Shown here: piece after piece, positions 46,026 through 54,653 of the stretch
Layout: the number at the start of each line of letters is the position of its first letter
How positions within the stretch are numbered: the first letter of the stretch is position 1
Origin: Micromonospora coxensis
Lineage (GTDB): Bacteria > Actinomycetota > Actinomycetes > Mycobacteriales > Micromonosporaceae
NCBI RefSeq assembly: GCF_900090295.1
Contig: NZ_LT607753.1
Span: 1,798,001-1,862,000 of the forward strand
DNA: 64,000 nt
Reading direction: 5' to 3'
Made by a program: the position numbers and the translations under genes
Notes under the pieces: model-generated
The model's input: only the letters and a program-made list of their open reading frames with translations
Told to the model about the DNA's origin: nothing
Database searches by the model: none

Positions 46026-46940
46026 GTGACGACCTTCTCGCTCCAGGCCACCCCCACCGACGCCGCGAGCTGGCTCGACCTGGCCCGCCGGGCCGAGTCC
46101 GCCGGCTTCGACGCGCTGCTCGCCGCCGACCACCCCGGCGACGTCACCTCGCCCTTCGTCGCGCTGGCCGCCGCCGCGGCGGTCACCTCGACGATCGGCC
46201 TCGGGTCGTACGTGTCGAACGCCGGTGTGCGGGAGCCGATCCTGCTCGCCGCCGACGTGGCCACCCTGGACCTCGTCTCGGGCGGGCGGGCCCGGCTCGG
46301 CATCGGCGCCGGTCACACCCCCGCCGAGTGGCGGGCCGTCGGACGCGAGCGGCCCGACGTCGCCGGCCGGGTACGCCGCTGCGTGGCCGTCGCCGAGGCC
46401 GTGCGCGCCCTGCTCGACGGAGACGAGGTGAGCGTGGACTCCGCCGAGCTGGCGATGCGCGAGGCGCGGCTGCGCTCACCCCGGCCGGTGCAGCGGCGCG
46501 TCCCGCTGACCATGGGCACCGCCAACTCTGCGCTGCTGCGCTGGGCCGGCGCGTACGCCGACGTGGTCGGGCTGACCGGCTTCGGGCGTACCCTCGCCGA
46601 CGGCCACGCCCACGACGTGCGGTGGCGGACCGACCAGATCGAGGCGCAGCTCGCCTGTGTGGCCACCGGCGCGGCGGGTCGGGACGACCCGCCGGCGCTG
46701 GAGGCGCTGGTGCAGAAGGTGGTGGTCACCGACGACGCGGAGGCCGCCGCCACGGAGACGGCGGACCGGCTCGGCCTGACCGTGCCGGAGCTGCTGGCCA
46801 CCCCGTTCGTGCTGATCGGCACCGTCGACGAGATCGTCGCGGCGCTCGCCGCGCACGAGCGCCGCTGGGGCGTCACCCGCTTCGTGGTACGTGCCGACGC
46901 GCGGGAACCGCTCGCCCCGGTGCTCGCCCGACTGGCCTGA
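46026..46940 (+). CDS. LLM-class, probably F420-dependent oxidoreductase
   Basis: A 304-residue luciferase-like monooxygenase-fold protein. Features are FSLQATPTDAASWLDLARRAE at the N-terminus, the LAADHPGD segment, and the ARLGIGAGHTPAEWRAVG cofactor-region motif typical of F420-dependent members in actinobacteria (TIGR03621-like). The cofactor is inferred from family, not proven. A GAGGCT box 6 nt before the GTG may be a leaderless promoter. It is convergent with the MerR gene (16-bp gap) and has no operon partner. The 200 bp upstream (45825-46025) holds no other gene. Confidence 0.85.
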   Translation: MTTFSLQATPTDAASWLDLARRAESAGFDALLAADHPGDVTSPFVALAAAAAVTSTIGLGSYVSNAGVREPILLAADVATLDLVSGGRARLGIGAGHTPAEWRAVGRERPDVAGRVRRCVAVAEAVRALLDGDEVSVDSAELAMREARLRSPRPVQRRVPLTMGTANSALLRWAGAYADVVGLTGFGRTLADGHAHDVRWRTDQIEAQLACVATGAAGRDDPPALEALVQKVVVTDDAEAAATETADRLGLTVPELLATPFVLIGTVDEIVAALAAHERRWGVTRFVVRADAREPLAPVLARLA

Positions 46941-46956
46941 GCCGGGCCGTCGCAGG

Positions 46957-47334
46957 TCAGCCGGTCGGGAGCGCCCCGGTCACGCCCTCGTAGTAGCGGA
47001 TCTTGGCGCGCAGGTGGTCGTACTGGCGGCGGAGCAGGGCCATCTGGTCCTCGACCCGCTCGGCGTGCCGTTCCAGCAGCTCCTGCCGCTGCCCGGCGGT
47101 GTGCTCCCCCTCGCGGGCCAGCTCGGCGTAGCGGCACATCTGGGCGATCGGCATGCCCGTGTCGCGCAGGCAGCGGAACAACTCCAGCCAGCCCAGGTCG
47201 TCGTCGGTGAAGACCCGCCGCCCGCCGGACGTCCGGCCGACCCCGCTGAGCAGGCCGATCTTCTCGTAGTACCGCAGGGTGTCGAGGCTGAAGCCGCTGC
47301 GCCGGGCGGCCTCCGAGGGTGGGTATCCGCTCAT
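46957..47334 (-). CDS. MerR-family transcriptional regulator
   Basis: A 125-residue MerR protein: helix-turn-helix YPPSEAARRSGFSLDTLRYYEK, wing with GLLSGVGRTSGGRRVFTDDD, then a coiled-coil dimer helix (ELLERHAERVEDQMALLRRQ). There are no metal-binding Cys, so it belongs to the small-molecule or redox group. TACCCT (minus strand, 47346-47341) lies 6 nt before the ATG. A perfect 20-bp palindrome in the divergent gap with an aldo/keto reductase is its probable operator. Confidence 0.9.
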   Translation of the reverse strand: MSGYPPSEAARRSGFSLDTLRYYEKIGLLSGVGRTSGGRRVFTDDDLGWLELFRCLRDTGMPIAQMCRYAELAREGEHTAGQRQELLERHAERVEDQMALLRRQYDHLRAKIRYYEGVTGALPTG

Positions 47335-47353
47335 GCCCGCAGGGTAGCGCTTG

Positions 47354-47373
47354 ACCTGGAGCGCGCTCCAGGT
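47354..47373. promoter_or_regulatory. MerR operator in the MerR/AKR divergent promoter
   Basis: ACCTGGAGCGCGCTCCAGGT is a perfect 20-bp palindrome centred between the two genes. On the plus strand it follows TTGACC, a good -35 overlapping its edge, and TGAAAG lies 17 bp later. This is the classic arrangement in which MerR sits on spacer DNA and reshapes the promoter. Confidence 0.75.
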
Positions 47374-47388
47374 TGAAAGGTGGGACCC

Positions 47389-48396
47389 ATGACGACGACA
47401 CGACGAGTGGGTCGCAGCGGCATCGAGGTCAGCGCCATCGGCATGGGCTGCTGGGCGATCGGTGGACCGTTCTGGGCCGGGGACCAACCGCTCGGCTGGG
47501 GTGAGGTCGACGACGACGAGTCGGTGCGCACCGTCCACCGGGCGCTGGACCTCGGGGCGACCCTCTTCGACACCTCCAGCAACTACGGCGCGGGGCACAG
47601 CGAGCGGGTGCTCGGCCGGGCCCTGGCCGGCCGCCGCGACCGGGCGGTGATCGCCACCAAGTTCGGCTACCCCACCGACGAGGCCACCCGGCAGGCCACC
47701 GGCGAGGACGCCAGCCCGGCGTACGCGCGGCGCAGCCTGGAGGGCTCGCTGCGCCGGCTCGGCACCGACCACGTCGACCTGTACCAGCTGCACCTCAACG
47801 CGCTGCCGGCGCCGCAGGCGCTCGACCTGGTCGAGACGCTGGAGGACCTGGTGGCCGAGGGCAAGATCCGGGCGTACGGCTGGAGCACCGACGACCCGGC
47901 GTCGGCGCGGGCCTTCGCGGCGGCCGGGCCGCACTGCGCGGCGATCCAGCACGACCAGTCGGTGCTGCGGGACAACGCCGAGATGTTCGCGGTCTGCGAC
48001 GAGTTCGACCTGGCCAGCCTGAACCGGGGCCCGCTGGCGATGGGCCTGCTCACCGCGAAGTACCAGGGCACGCCGGCCGCCCGGGGCGGCGACGACGTGC
48101 GCGGGGTGGCCCCCGAGTGGCTGCCCTGGTTCACCGACGGGGTGCCCACCACCGAGTGGGCCGACCGGGTGGCGCGGGTCCGGGAGGCGCTGACCGCCGA
48201 CGGCCGTACCCTCGCCCAGGGCGCGCTGGGCTGGCTGCTGGCGCGCAGCCCGCGCACCCTGCCCATCCCCGGCTGCCGGACGGTGGCCCAGGCGGAGGAG
48301 AACCTCGGCACGCTGGCCCGTGGCCCGCTGCCCGCCGACGCCTTCGCCGAGGTGGAGCGGCTCCTCGCCGAGCTGCGCGCGGTGCCGGCCCGCTGA
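47389..48396 (+). CDS. Aldo/keto reductase under MerR control
   Basis: A 335-residue AKR with catalytic residues in FDTSSNYGAGHSE (Asp, Tyr), VIATKFGY (Lys) and YQLHLNAL (His), and the cofactor-end motif PIPGCRTVAQAEENLG. It differs clearly from the AKR at 25043, sharing only family motifs. The ATG has AAAGGTGGG about 6 nt upstream; a nearer-family start at 47380 is possible. Divergence from the MerR gene across a palindromic operator suggests induction by a small molecule the enzyme reduces (inference). Confidence 0.9.
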   Translation: MTTTRRVGRSGIEVSAIGMGCWAIGGPFWAGDQPLGWGEVDDDESVRTVHRALDLGATLFDTSSNYGAGHSERVLGRALAGRRDRAVIATKFGYPTDEATRQATGEDASPAYARRSLEGSLRRLGTDHVDLYQLHLNALPAPQALDLVETLEDLVAEGKIRAYGWSTDDPASARAFAAAGPHCAAIQHDQSVLRDNAEMFAVCDEFDLASLNRGPLAMGLLTAKYQGTPAARGGDDVRGVAPEWLPWFTDGVPTTEWADRVARVREALTADGRTLAQGALGWLLARSPRTLPIPGCRTVAQAEENLGTLARGPLPADAFAEVERLLAELRAVPAR

Positions 48397-48443
48397 GGTC
48401 GGTTCGACTGAACGCATCCGGATCGGGCCGCGTACCCGAAGAT

Positions 48444-49349
48444 ATGAGCATGCGGATCCTCATGGCCGGCGCGTCCGGCTTCCTCGGCACCCGGCTGGTC
48501 GACCGCCTCACCGCCGACGGGCACCAGGTCGTCCGGCTGGTGCGGCGGGCCCCGCGCACCCCCGACGAACGACGGTGGGACCCGTCCGGCGCGCAGCTCG
48601 ACCCGGCCGTGGTGGCCGAGGCGGACGCGGTGGTCAACCTGGCCGGCGCCGGGGTCGGCGACAAGCGCTGGAACGACGAGTACCGGGCGCTGATCCGGTC
48701 GAGCCGGGTGGACAGCACCACCACCCTGTCCATCACCATCGCCGGGCTGCCCGCCGCCGACCGGCCGACCGTGCTGCTCAACTCCAGCGCGGTCGGCTGG
48801 TACGGCAACACCGGCGACCGGGCGGTCGAGGAGGACTCCCCGGCCGGCGAGGGCTTCCTGGCCGACGTCTGCCGGGTCTGGGAGGCGGCGACCCGCCCGG
48901 CCGAGGACGCCGGGGTACGGGTGGTGCGGCTACGCACCGGGCTGCCGCTGCACCGCGACGGTGGGCTGCTCAAGCCGCAGCTGCTGCCGTTCAAGCTCGG
49001 CATCGCCGGGAAGCTGGGCAGCGGCCGGCAGTGGCTGCCGTGGATCTCGATGCGCGACTGGCTGGACTCGGTGGTGTTCCTGCTGGAGCGTGGGGACATC
49101 GCCGGCCCGGTCAACGTGGTCGGCCCGAACCCGGTCACCAACGCCGAGTTCACCCGGGAGCTGGCCCGCCAGCTCCGCCGCCCGGCGATCATGCCGATCC
49201 CGGCGCTCGCCCTCAAGGTCGCCCTCGGCGGGTTCGCCCACGAGGCCCTCACCAGCACCCGGGTCCTCCCCGGCGTCCTGACCAAGGCCCACTTCCCCTG
49301 GACCCACCCCCACCTCCCCGCCGCCCTCCACGCCGCCCTGAACGACTGA
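48444..49349 (+). CDS. TIGR01777-type NAD-dependent epimerase/dehydratase
   Basis: A 301-residue SDR-fold protein (SDR39U1 family) starting with the nucleotide motif ILMAGASGFLGTRL. Later come VVNLAGAGVGDKRWNDEYR, SSAVGWYGNTGD and the C-terminal DUF1731-like end PWTHPHLPAALHAAL. The human homologue's function is unknown; in M. tuberculosis the homologue Rv2216 sits between dlaT and lipB, as here between sucB and lipB, hinting at a link with lipoate enzymes (inference). ATG 48444 and 48450 are both possible; neither has a strong ribosome site. Confidence 0.88.
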   Translation: MSMRILMAGASGFLGTRLVDRLTADGHQVVRLVRRAPRTPDERRWDPSGAQLDPAVVAEADAVVNLAGAGVGDKRWNDEYRALIRSSRVDSTTTLSITIAGLPAADRPTVLLNSSAVGWYGNTGDRAVEEDSPAGEGFLADVCRVWEAATRPAEDAGVRVVRLRTGLPLHRDGGLLKPQLLPFKLGIAGKLGSGRQWLPWISMRDWLDSVVFLLERGDIAGPVNVVGPNPVTNAEFTRELARQLRRPAIMPIPALALKVALGGFAHEALTSTRVLPGVLTKAHFPWTHPHLPAALHAALND

Positions 49350-49367
49350 CCCCGGAGGGGGCCCAGC

Positions 49368-49432
49368 GCGTCGATCATGAAGTTGTCGCCACGACACGCC
49401 GAGGTGGCGGACAACAACCTCATGATCGACGC
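49368..49432. repeat. GATCATGAAGTTGT intergenic palindrome, copy 2
   Basis: GCGTCGATCATGAAGTTGT (49368-49386) pairs with ACAACCTCATGATCGACGC (49414-49432), 18 of 19 positions. The inner part GTCGCCAC...GTGGCGGAC lengthens the stem. It fills the gap between convergent genes, ending 17 bp from the esterase stop. Confidence 0.78.
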
Positions 49433-49449
49433 GGGAAGCCTCCGGGGGG

Positions 49450-50676
49450 TCAGCAGCCGATGACCCAGTGGGCGGGGGCGGTCTGCTTGAGGGTGGTCGT
49501 GTAGAAGGTGTTGTAGAGGCCCATGCGCTGGTTGCTGCCGAGGGCGTAGGCGTAGCCGGCGGAGTGGTAGGCGCGGCCGGCGCTCACGTGGGCGTAGTTG
49601 CTGGCGGTGACGCAGACCGGGGACGCGGTGGGGCTCGGCGTCGGGGTCGGGGACGCGGTGGGGGTCGGGGTGGCGGTCGCGGTCGGGGTCGGGGTCGCGC
49701 CGCCGTCGAGGCCGAAGAAGAGCGCGTCCCGGTACGTCGAGCAGATGGTGTCCAGGAAGTACGAGGTGGCGGTGCCGCACTGGTCGGTGGCCGACCCGGG
49801 GTCGACGGGGGTGCCGTGCCCCATGCCGGAGACCCGGTAGAGGCGGACCGCGTCGTCGCCGTACACCTCCAGGCTGGTGCCGGCGGGCAACGAGGCGGTA
49901 CGGGTCGGGGTCTGCGACACCCCGAGCACGTTGGTCCACTGGTCGCGCGACTCGGTGGCGTTGGCGACCGCGACCGTGTAGTCGGCCGTCCCGTGCCAGA
50001 TCGCCACCCGGGGCCGCTTGCCCGCGTAGCCGGAGTAGGCGTTGCGGACCAGGTCGCCCCAGGCCGCCGGGGTCTTGTCCACGCCGGGGCTCATGCAGGA
50101 GAACGCGCTGGTGGTGCTGGTGGCGCAGCGGTACGGCACCCCGGCGATCACCGAGCCGGCGGCGAAGACGTCGGGGTAGGTGGCGAGCATGACCGCGCTC
50201 ATCGCCCCGCCCGCGGAGAGGCCGCTGACGTAGACCCGGGCCGGGTCCACCCCGTAGTTGGTCTTCGCGTGGTCGACCATCTGCTTGATCGACAGCGCCT
50301 CGCCCTGGCCCCGGGCGGTGTCACCGGTCTCGAACCAGTTGAAGCAGGAGTTGGCGTTGTTCGCCGACGGCTGCTGGGGCACGATCAGGGCGAACCGCCA
50401 CAGGTCGGCGTACTTGCGCCAGCCGGAGTTGGTGAAGTAGCCGGCGGCGTTCTGGGTGCAGCCGTGCAGCAGCACCACGGCCGGCGCGCCGGCGGGCAGC
50501 CCGTCCGGGCGGTACGCGTACATGGCGAGGTTGCCGGGGTTGGAGCCGAAACCGGTGACCTGGGTGAGGGTGGCGGCCTGGGCGGGAGCGGCGACGGCGA
50601 CCACGGCGGTCGCCGCGAGGACGGCCCCGGCGACCGCCCCGGCGAGTCGGGTGAGGATGGATGGGCTGCGGCGCAC
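49450..50676 (-). CDS. Secreted PHB-depolymerase-family esterase with C-terminal module
   Basis: A 408-residue exported esterase. A signal peptide (about 1-35, ending AAPAQA) precedes a CE1/PHB-depolymerase catalytic domain with an oxyanion-type HGCTQNAAGY loop and the triad Ser154 (SGLSAGG), Asp232 (GTADYTV) and His287 (GMGHGTP). A Pro/Thr-repeat linker (320-350) joins a 55-residue C-terminal module beginning CVTASNYAHVSAGRAYHSAG, which I associate with polymer binding in actinobacterial secreted esterases. Substrate could be polyhydroxybutyrate or acetylated or feruloylated polysaccharide. GGAGG lies 5 nt before the GTG. Confidence 0.88.
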   Translation of the reverse strand: MRRSPSILTRLAGAVAGAVLAATAVVAVAAPAQAATLTQVTGFGSNPGNLAMYAYRPDGLPAGAPAVVLLHGCTQNAAGYFTNSGWRKYADLWRFALIVPQQPSANNANSCFNWFETGDTARGQGEALSIKQMVDHAKTNYGVDPARVYVSGLSAGGAMSAVMLATYPDVFAAGSVIAGVPYRCATSTTSAFSCMSPGVDKTPAAWGDLVRNAYSGYAGKRPRVAIWHGTADYTVAVANATESRDQWTNVLGVSQTPTRTASLPAGTSLEVYGDDAVRLYRVSGMGHGTPVDPGSATDQCGTATSYFLDTICSTYRDALFFGLDGGATPTPTATATPTPTASPTPTPSPTASPVCVTASNYAHVSAGRAYHSAGYAYALGSNQRMGLYNTFYTTTLKQTAPAHWVIGC

Positions 50677-50866
50677 GGCGACCTCCTGACGTCGGATGTG
50701 AACTGGGTCACCCCCGAATTGCCGCGACGTTACGTCGCTGCGACAGGGTGATGACATGGCCGGCGACCCCACATTCATCGACGGCCGGATATGGGTCGCG
50801 GGGACCTGGCCGTCCGGCTTCCGTGTCTGCCCGGTGCGTGCCGGTCCGATTGGTAACGTCCGCTCC

Positions 50867-52690
50867 GTGCCGACCTCCCCGACCCTGGCCGCCGACCAGC
50901 CCCCCGCCGCCACACCCGTCGCCCGCCGGGGTCGCCGCGCCGACCTGACCGTCGCGCTGGTCGCGGTCGTCCTGGCCGGCTGGGTGACCAGCGGCCTGTG
51001 GCGTGACCCGAACAGCCGGGTGATCCTGGTCAACGCCAGCGACCAGGCCCTGTTCGAGTGGCTGCTCGCCTTCGGCGGGCACGCGCTCACCCACGGGCAG
51101 AACCCGCTCTTCACCCAACTGGTCAACGTCCCCGACGGGGTGAACCTCGCGGTCAACACCTCGATCACGGTGTACGCGGCGGTGTTCGCGCCGCTGACGT
51201 ACCTGATCGGGCCGCCGGCCACCTTCCTGGTGATCCTCACCCTCAACCTGGCCGCCACCGCGCTGGCCTGGTACTGGCTGCTCTCCCGGCACCTGGTGCG
51301 CAGCCGGCTCGCCGCCGGGGTCGGCGCGCTCTTCGTCGCCTACTCCCCCGGCATGGTGTCGCACGCCAACGCCCACCTGAACTGGACCGCCGGCTGGCTG
51401 GTGCCGCTGCTGGTGTGGGCGGTGTTCGCGCTGCGCCGGCCCGGCCGGTGGCTGCGCGGCGGGATCGTGCTCGGGGTGCTGGTCGCGGTCGCCTTCTCCA
51501 TCGCCGCCGAGGGGCTCTTCTTCACCGCGCTGGCGCTCGGCGTCTTCCTCACCGCCTGGGCGCTGCACCCGGCCCGCCGGGCCGAGGCCCGCGCCGCCCT
51601 GCCGGACCTGCTGCGCGGGCTGGGCGTGACCGCGCTGGTGGCCGGGGTGCTGCTGGCGTACCCGCTCTGGCTGCACTTCGCCGGTCCGCAGCGCTTCCAC
51701 GGCACCGGCTTCGACCCGGTGATCCACTCCGAGGACGTCGCCGCGTTCGGGGCGTACCCGGACCGGTCGCTGGCCGGGGCGGTGGGGCTGGACACCACGC
51801 TGGCGCCCAACCCGACCGAGGAGAACTCGTTCTTCGGGCTGCCGCTGCTGCTGCTCGCCGTCGTCTGCTTCGGGGCGCTGTGGCGGGCCGCCGCGCCGCG
51901 CCGCCGGGCCACCCTCGTCGCGCTGGGCGTCACCGCCGCCGTCTTCGCGGTGCTCTCCTGGGGGCCGCAGGCCACCTGGGCCGGGCGGCGTACCGGGCAG
52001 ACGCTCCCCTTCGCCCTGCTCGACGGGCTGCCGGTGGTCAACGCCGCGCTGCCGGCCCGGCTGGCGCTGGTGGTCACCCCGGTGGTCGGCGTGCTGCTGG
52101 CGTACACGATCGACCGGCTCCGGGCCGCGCCGCCGGGCCGCCGGGCCCGCGCTGCGTGGGCGGCCGGGTTCGCGGCGGCGCTGCTGCCGCTGCTGCCGAC
52201 ACCGCTGCTGACCAGCGCCCGTCCGCCGGTCCCGGAGTTCATCGCGGCGGGCACCTGGCGGCAGTACGTCTCCCCGGGCGGGGTGCTCACCCCGGTCCCG
52301 CTGACCCTGGACGTCACCCCGGACGGGCAGCGCTGGCAGGCGCACGCGCTGGCCCACCGGCAGGGCGAGTTCCGCATCCCGGCCGGGTTCTTCCTCGGCC
52401 CCGGCGGGCCGGACGGCCGGGGCCGGATCGGCCCGCCGCCGCGCACCTTCGACACCCTGCTGGACCAGGCCGGCCGGACCGGCCTGGTGCCGATCGTCAC
52501 CGAGGGCAGCGTCCGCCTCGTCCGCGACGACCTGCGGTACTGGGGTGTCGAGGTGGTCGTGCTGCCCGACGAGGTGCACGGCGCCAAGTACGACCTGGAC
52601 GAGGAGGCCCTGCGCCGCACGGTGACCGCCCTGCTCGGCGAGCCGCAGCGGGTCGACGACGTCTGGCTGTGGAAGGTCCCCGCCACCTGA
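50867..52690 (+). CDS. Large multi-spanning membrane protein, GT-C-like
   Basis: A 607-residue protein with about eleven helices and a C-terminal soluble part (about 440-607). The first outer loop contains conserved acidic and polar residues (NASDQALFEW, GQNPLFTQLVNVPDGVN), similar in layout to GT-C lipid-linked glycosyltransferases, where an Asp in the first loop is catalytic. No exact family is recognised. TAACGT (50854-50859) lies 7 nt before the GTG. It is followed closely by lipB, which has its own -10 box. Glycosyl transfer is inference. Confidence 0.75.
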   Translation: MPTSPTLAADQPPAATPVARRGRRADLTVALVAVVLAGWVTSGLWRDPNSRVILVNASDQALFEWLLAFGGHALTHGQNPLFTQLVNVPDGVNLAVNTSITVYAAVFAPLTYLIGPPATFLVILTLNLAATALAWYWLLSRHLVRSRLAAGVGALFVAYSPGMVSHANAHLNWTAGWLVPLLVWAVFALRRPGRWLRGGIVLGVLVAVAFSIAAEGLFFTALALGVFLTAWALHPARRAEARAALPDLLRGLGVTALVAGVLLAYPLWLHFAGPQRFHGTGFDPVIHSEDVAAFGAYPDRSLAGAVGLDTTLAPNPTEENSFFGLPLLLLAVVCFGALWRAAAPRRRATLVALGVTAAVFAVLSWGPQATWAGRRTGQTLPFALLDGLPVVNAALPARLALVVTPVVGVLLAYTIDRLRAAPPGRRARAAWAAGFAAALLPLLPTPLLTSARPPVPEFIAAGTWRQYVSPGGVLTPVPLTLDVTPDGQRWQAHALAHRQGEFRIPAGFFLGPGGPDGRGRIGPPPRTFDTLLDQAGRTGLVPIVTEGSVRLVRDDLRYWGVEVVVLPDEVHGAKYDLDEEALRRTVTALLGEPQRVDDVWLWKVPAT

Positions 52691-52742
52691 CGCGACGAGT
52701 GTCACCTCCGACGGCGCAGGGTGACGGGTCTAGGCTGGTGGG

Positions 52743-53384
52743 GTGACTGCGACGACTTCCGGGTTGACGGCCGTCAAGGCCGGGGTGCTCGACTACCAGG
52801 CCGCCTGGGACGAGCAGCGGCGGCTGCACGAGTCGGTGGTGGCCGGCGAGCAGGGCGACACGGTGCTGCTGCTGGAGCACCCGAGCGTCTACACCGCCGG
52901 CAAGCGCACCGAGCCGTGGGACCGGCCGATGGACGGCACCCCGGTGATCGACGTCGACCGCGGCGGCAAGATCACCTGGCACGGCCCGGGGCAGCTCGTC
53001 GGCTACCCGATCGTCAAGCTCCCCGACCCGGTGGACGTGGTCGCGTACGTGCGCCGCACCGAGCAGGTGCTGATCGACGTCTGCGCCGAGTTCGGGCTGA
53101 CCGCCGGCCGGGTCGAGGGGCGCAGCGGCGTCTGGGTGCCCGAGGACGACCGGGGCCCGGCCCGCAAGGTGGCCGCCATCGGCATCCGGGTCGCCCGTGG
53201 GGTCACCCTGCACGGCTTCTCGATCAACTGCGACTGCGACCTGACGTACTTCGACCGGATCGTGCCCTGCGGCATCCGGGACGCCGGGGTCACCTCGCTC
53301 ACCGCCGAACTGGGCCGCCCGGTCACCGTCGCCGACGTGCTGCCGGTGGTCGAGCGCCGCCTGCCCACCATCGTCGCCGCCTGA
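52743..53384 (+). CDS. lipB: Octanoyltransferase (lipoate biosynthesis)
   Basis: LipB (213 aa) moves the octanoyl group from acyl-carrier protein to apo-lipoyl domains. Family motifs are [26 protein letters not shown], the catalytic Lys near 142 in [10 protein letters not shown] and the nucleophile Cys near 176 in IVPCGI. TAGGCT (52731-52736) sits 6 nt before the GTG, so this mRNA is probably leaderless. lipA lies 4.4 kb downstream; its E2 client (sucB) is 11.7 kb upstream. A VOC-family gene follows 12 bp after the stop. Confidence 0.95.
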   Translation: MTATTSGLTAVKAGVLDYQAAWDEQRRLHESVVAGEQGDTVLLLEHPSVYTAGKRTEPWDRPMDGTPVIDVDRGGKITWHGPGQLVGYPIVKLPDPVDVVAYVRRTEQVLIDVCAEFGLTAGRVEGRSGVWVPEDDRGPARKVAAIGIRVARGVTLHGFSINCDCDLTYFDRIVPCGIRDAGVTSLTAELGRPVTVADVLPVVERRLPTIVAA

Positions 53385-53396
53385 GCCCGTCGTCGG

Positions 53397-53789
53397 ATGC
53401 GGCTGGATCTCGTCACCCTGGTCGTCGCCGAGTACGACCCGGCGATCGCCTTCTTCACCGACGTGCTCGGCTTCGAACTGGTCGAGGACTCGCCGTCGCT
53501 GACCGACGACGGCCGCCCCAAGCGCTGGGTGGTGGTGCGCCCGCCGGGCGGCGGGACCGGGCTGCTGCTGGCCCGCGCCGACGGCGAGCGGCAGCAGGCC
53601 GCCGTCGGTGACCAGGTCGCCGGCCGGGTCGGCTTCTTCCTCCAGGTCGACGACGTCGACGCCACGCACCGGCGGATGGTCGAGGCGGGCGTGGAGTTCG
53701 TGAAGCCGCCGCGCACCGAGCCGTACGGCCGGGTGGCGGTCTTCGTCGACGTCGCCGGCAACCGCTGGGACCTGCTCGGCCCGGCCTGA
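53397..53789 (+). CDS. VOC-superfamily (glyoxalase/dioxygenase-like) protein
   Basis: A 130-residue single-domain protein with the paired beta-alpha-beta modules of the vicinal oxygen chelate fold: MRLDLVTLVVAEYDPAIAFF at the start and RVAVFVDVAGNRWDLLGPA at the end, where the final Glu or Asp would be a metal ligand. The usual N-terminal His ligand position reads Leu-Val, so metal use is uncertain. It lies 12 bp after lipB and is likely co-transcribed, though no lipoate role is known for the family. Confidence 0.82.
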   Translation: MRLDLVTLVVAEYDPAIAFFTDVLGFELVEDSPSLTDDGRPKRWVVVRPPGGGTGLLLARADGERQQAAVGDQVAGRVGFFLQVDDVDATHRRMVEAGVEFVKPPRTEPYGRVAVFVDVAGNRWDLLGPA

Positions 53790-53883
53790 CCGACGCCGGC
53801 CCGTTCCGCGGGTGCGCCCCTCGACGCCCCGACCGGGGCGACAGTCGGCTCGACCTTCGCGCGCGACTCCCCCACGAGAGGGA

Positions 53884-53933
53884 TTGAGCGAGTGCTCAAA
53901 CACCGATACCCTTCGTTTTGAGCGACCGCTCAA
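53884..53933. promoter_or_regulatory. Twin TetR operators flanking a -10 box
   Basis: Two 16-bp palindromes, TTGAGCGAGTGCTCAA (53884-53899) and TTGAGCGACCGCTCAA (53918-53933), are centred 34 bp apart. A TACCCT -10 box (53907-53912) lies between them, and the ATG at 53949 follows. The TetR gene is the third gene downstream, so this is probably an autoregulated operon promoter. Confidence 0.8.
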
Positions 53934-53948
53934 GAACGGGGGCCGGCG

Positions 53949-54653
53949 ATGTCGGGCATCTACGTGGAGACACTGATCGACGCGCCGGTGGAGCGGATCT
54001 GGCGGGCGACCCAGGACCCTGGGGCACATCGCCGGTGGGACGTGCGGTTCGGTCGTATCGACCCGGTCCCGGGCAGCTCACCGGCCCGGTTCCGGTACGC
54101 CACGACGGTGCTGCCCGGTGTCGAGATCGGCGGGTACGGCGTGCACGCCGGCGAGCGCAGCCGCCCGGACGGCAGCCGCACGTCGGCGCTGCGGTTCGGC
54201 TCCGACGACCCTCGCTCGCTGATCGCCGCCGGCTCGGGCTACTGGCGCTACGTGCCGGGCCCGGCCGGCGTGCGGTTCCTCACCGGCTACGCGTACACGC
54301 CACGCTGGGGACGGCCCGGCCGCCTGGTGGACCTGGCGTTCCGTCCGCTCTTCGGCTGGGCCACCGCATGGTCGTTCGACCGGCTGCGGCTCTGGCTGGA
54401 ACGGGGCGTACCCCCGGAGCGGGCCCGGGCCAACGCGGTACGGGAGGTGACGCTGCGCGCCCTCGCGGTGGTCGGCGTCGCCGCGCTCGGCGCCGTCGCC
54501 GGCCCGGTCACCGCCGTCGTCGCGTCGCTCGCCGCGACGACGGGCGCGCTGGCGCTGCCACCCCGCCCCGACACCCCGGCCGCCCGCCGTTGCCGCCGCC
54601 ACCCCCCGGACCGGCTCGCCGCCCGTCCGCCGTCTGTTCTGGAGCGACTGTGA
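53949..54653 (+). CDS. SRPBCC-like protein with C-terminal membrane segment
   Basis: A 234-residue protein whose first 150 residues resemble the START/SRPBCC lipid- or polyketide-binding fold (VETLIDAPVERIWRATQDPGAHRRWDVRFGRIDP). A hydrophobic stretch (about 177-200) may anchor it, followed by a basic tail. Ligand unknown. GGGGG lies about 8 nt before the ATG. Its stop overlaps the GTG of the DUF4166 gene (GTGA), and that gene overlaps the TetR gene, so all three are translationally coupled. Confidence 0.78.
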   Translation: MSGIYVETLIDAPVERIWRATQDPGAHRRWDVRFGRIDPVPGSSPARFRYATTVLPGVEIGGYGVHAGERSRPDGSRTSALRFGSDDPRSLIAAGSGYWRYVPGPAGVRFLTGYAYTPRWGRPGRLVDLAFRPLFGWATAWSFDRLRLWLERGVPPERARANAVREVTLRALAVVGVAALGAVAGPVTAVVASLAATTGALALPPRPDTPAARRCRRHPPDRLAARPPSVLERL

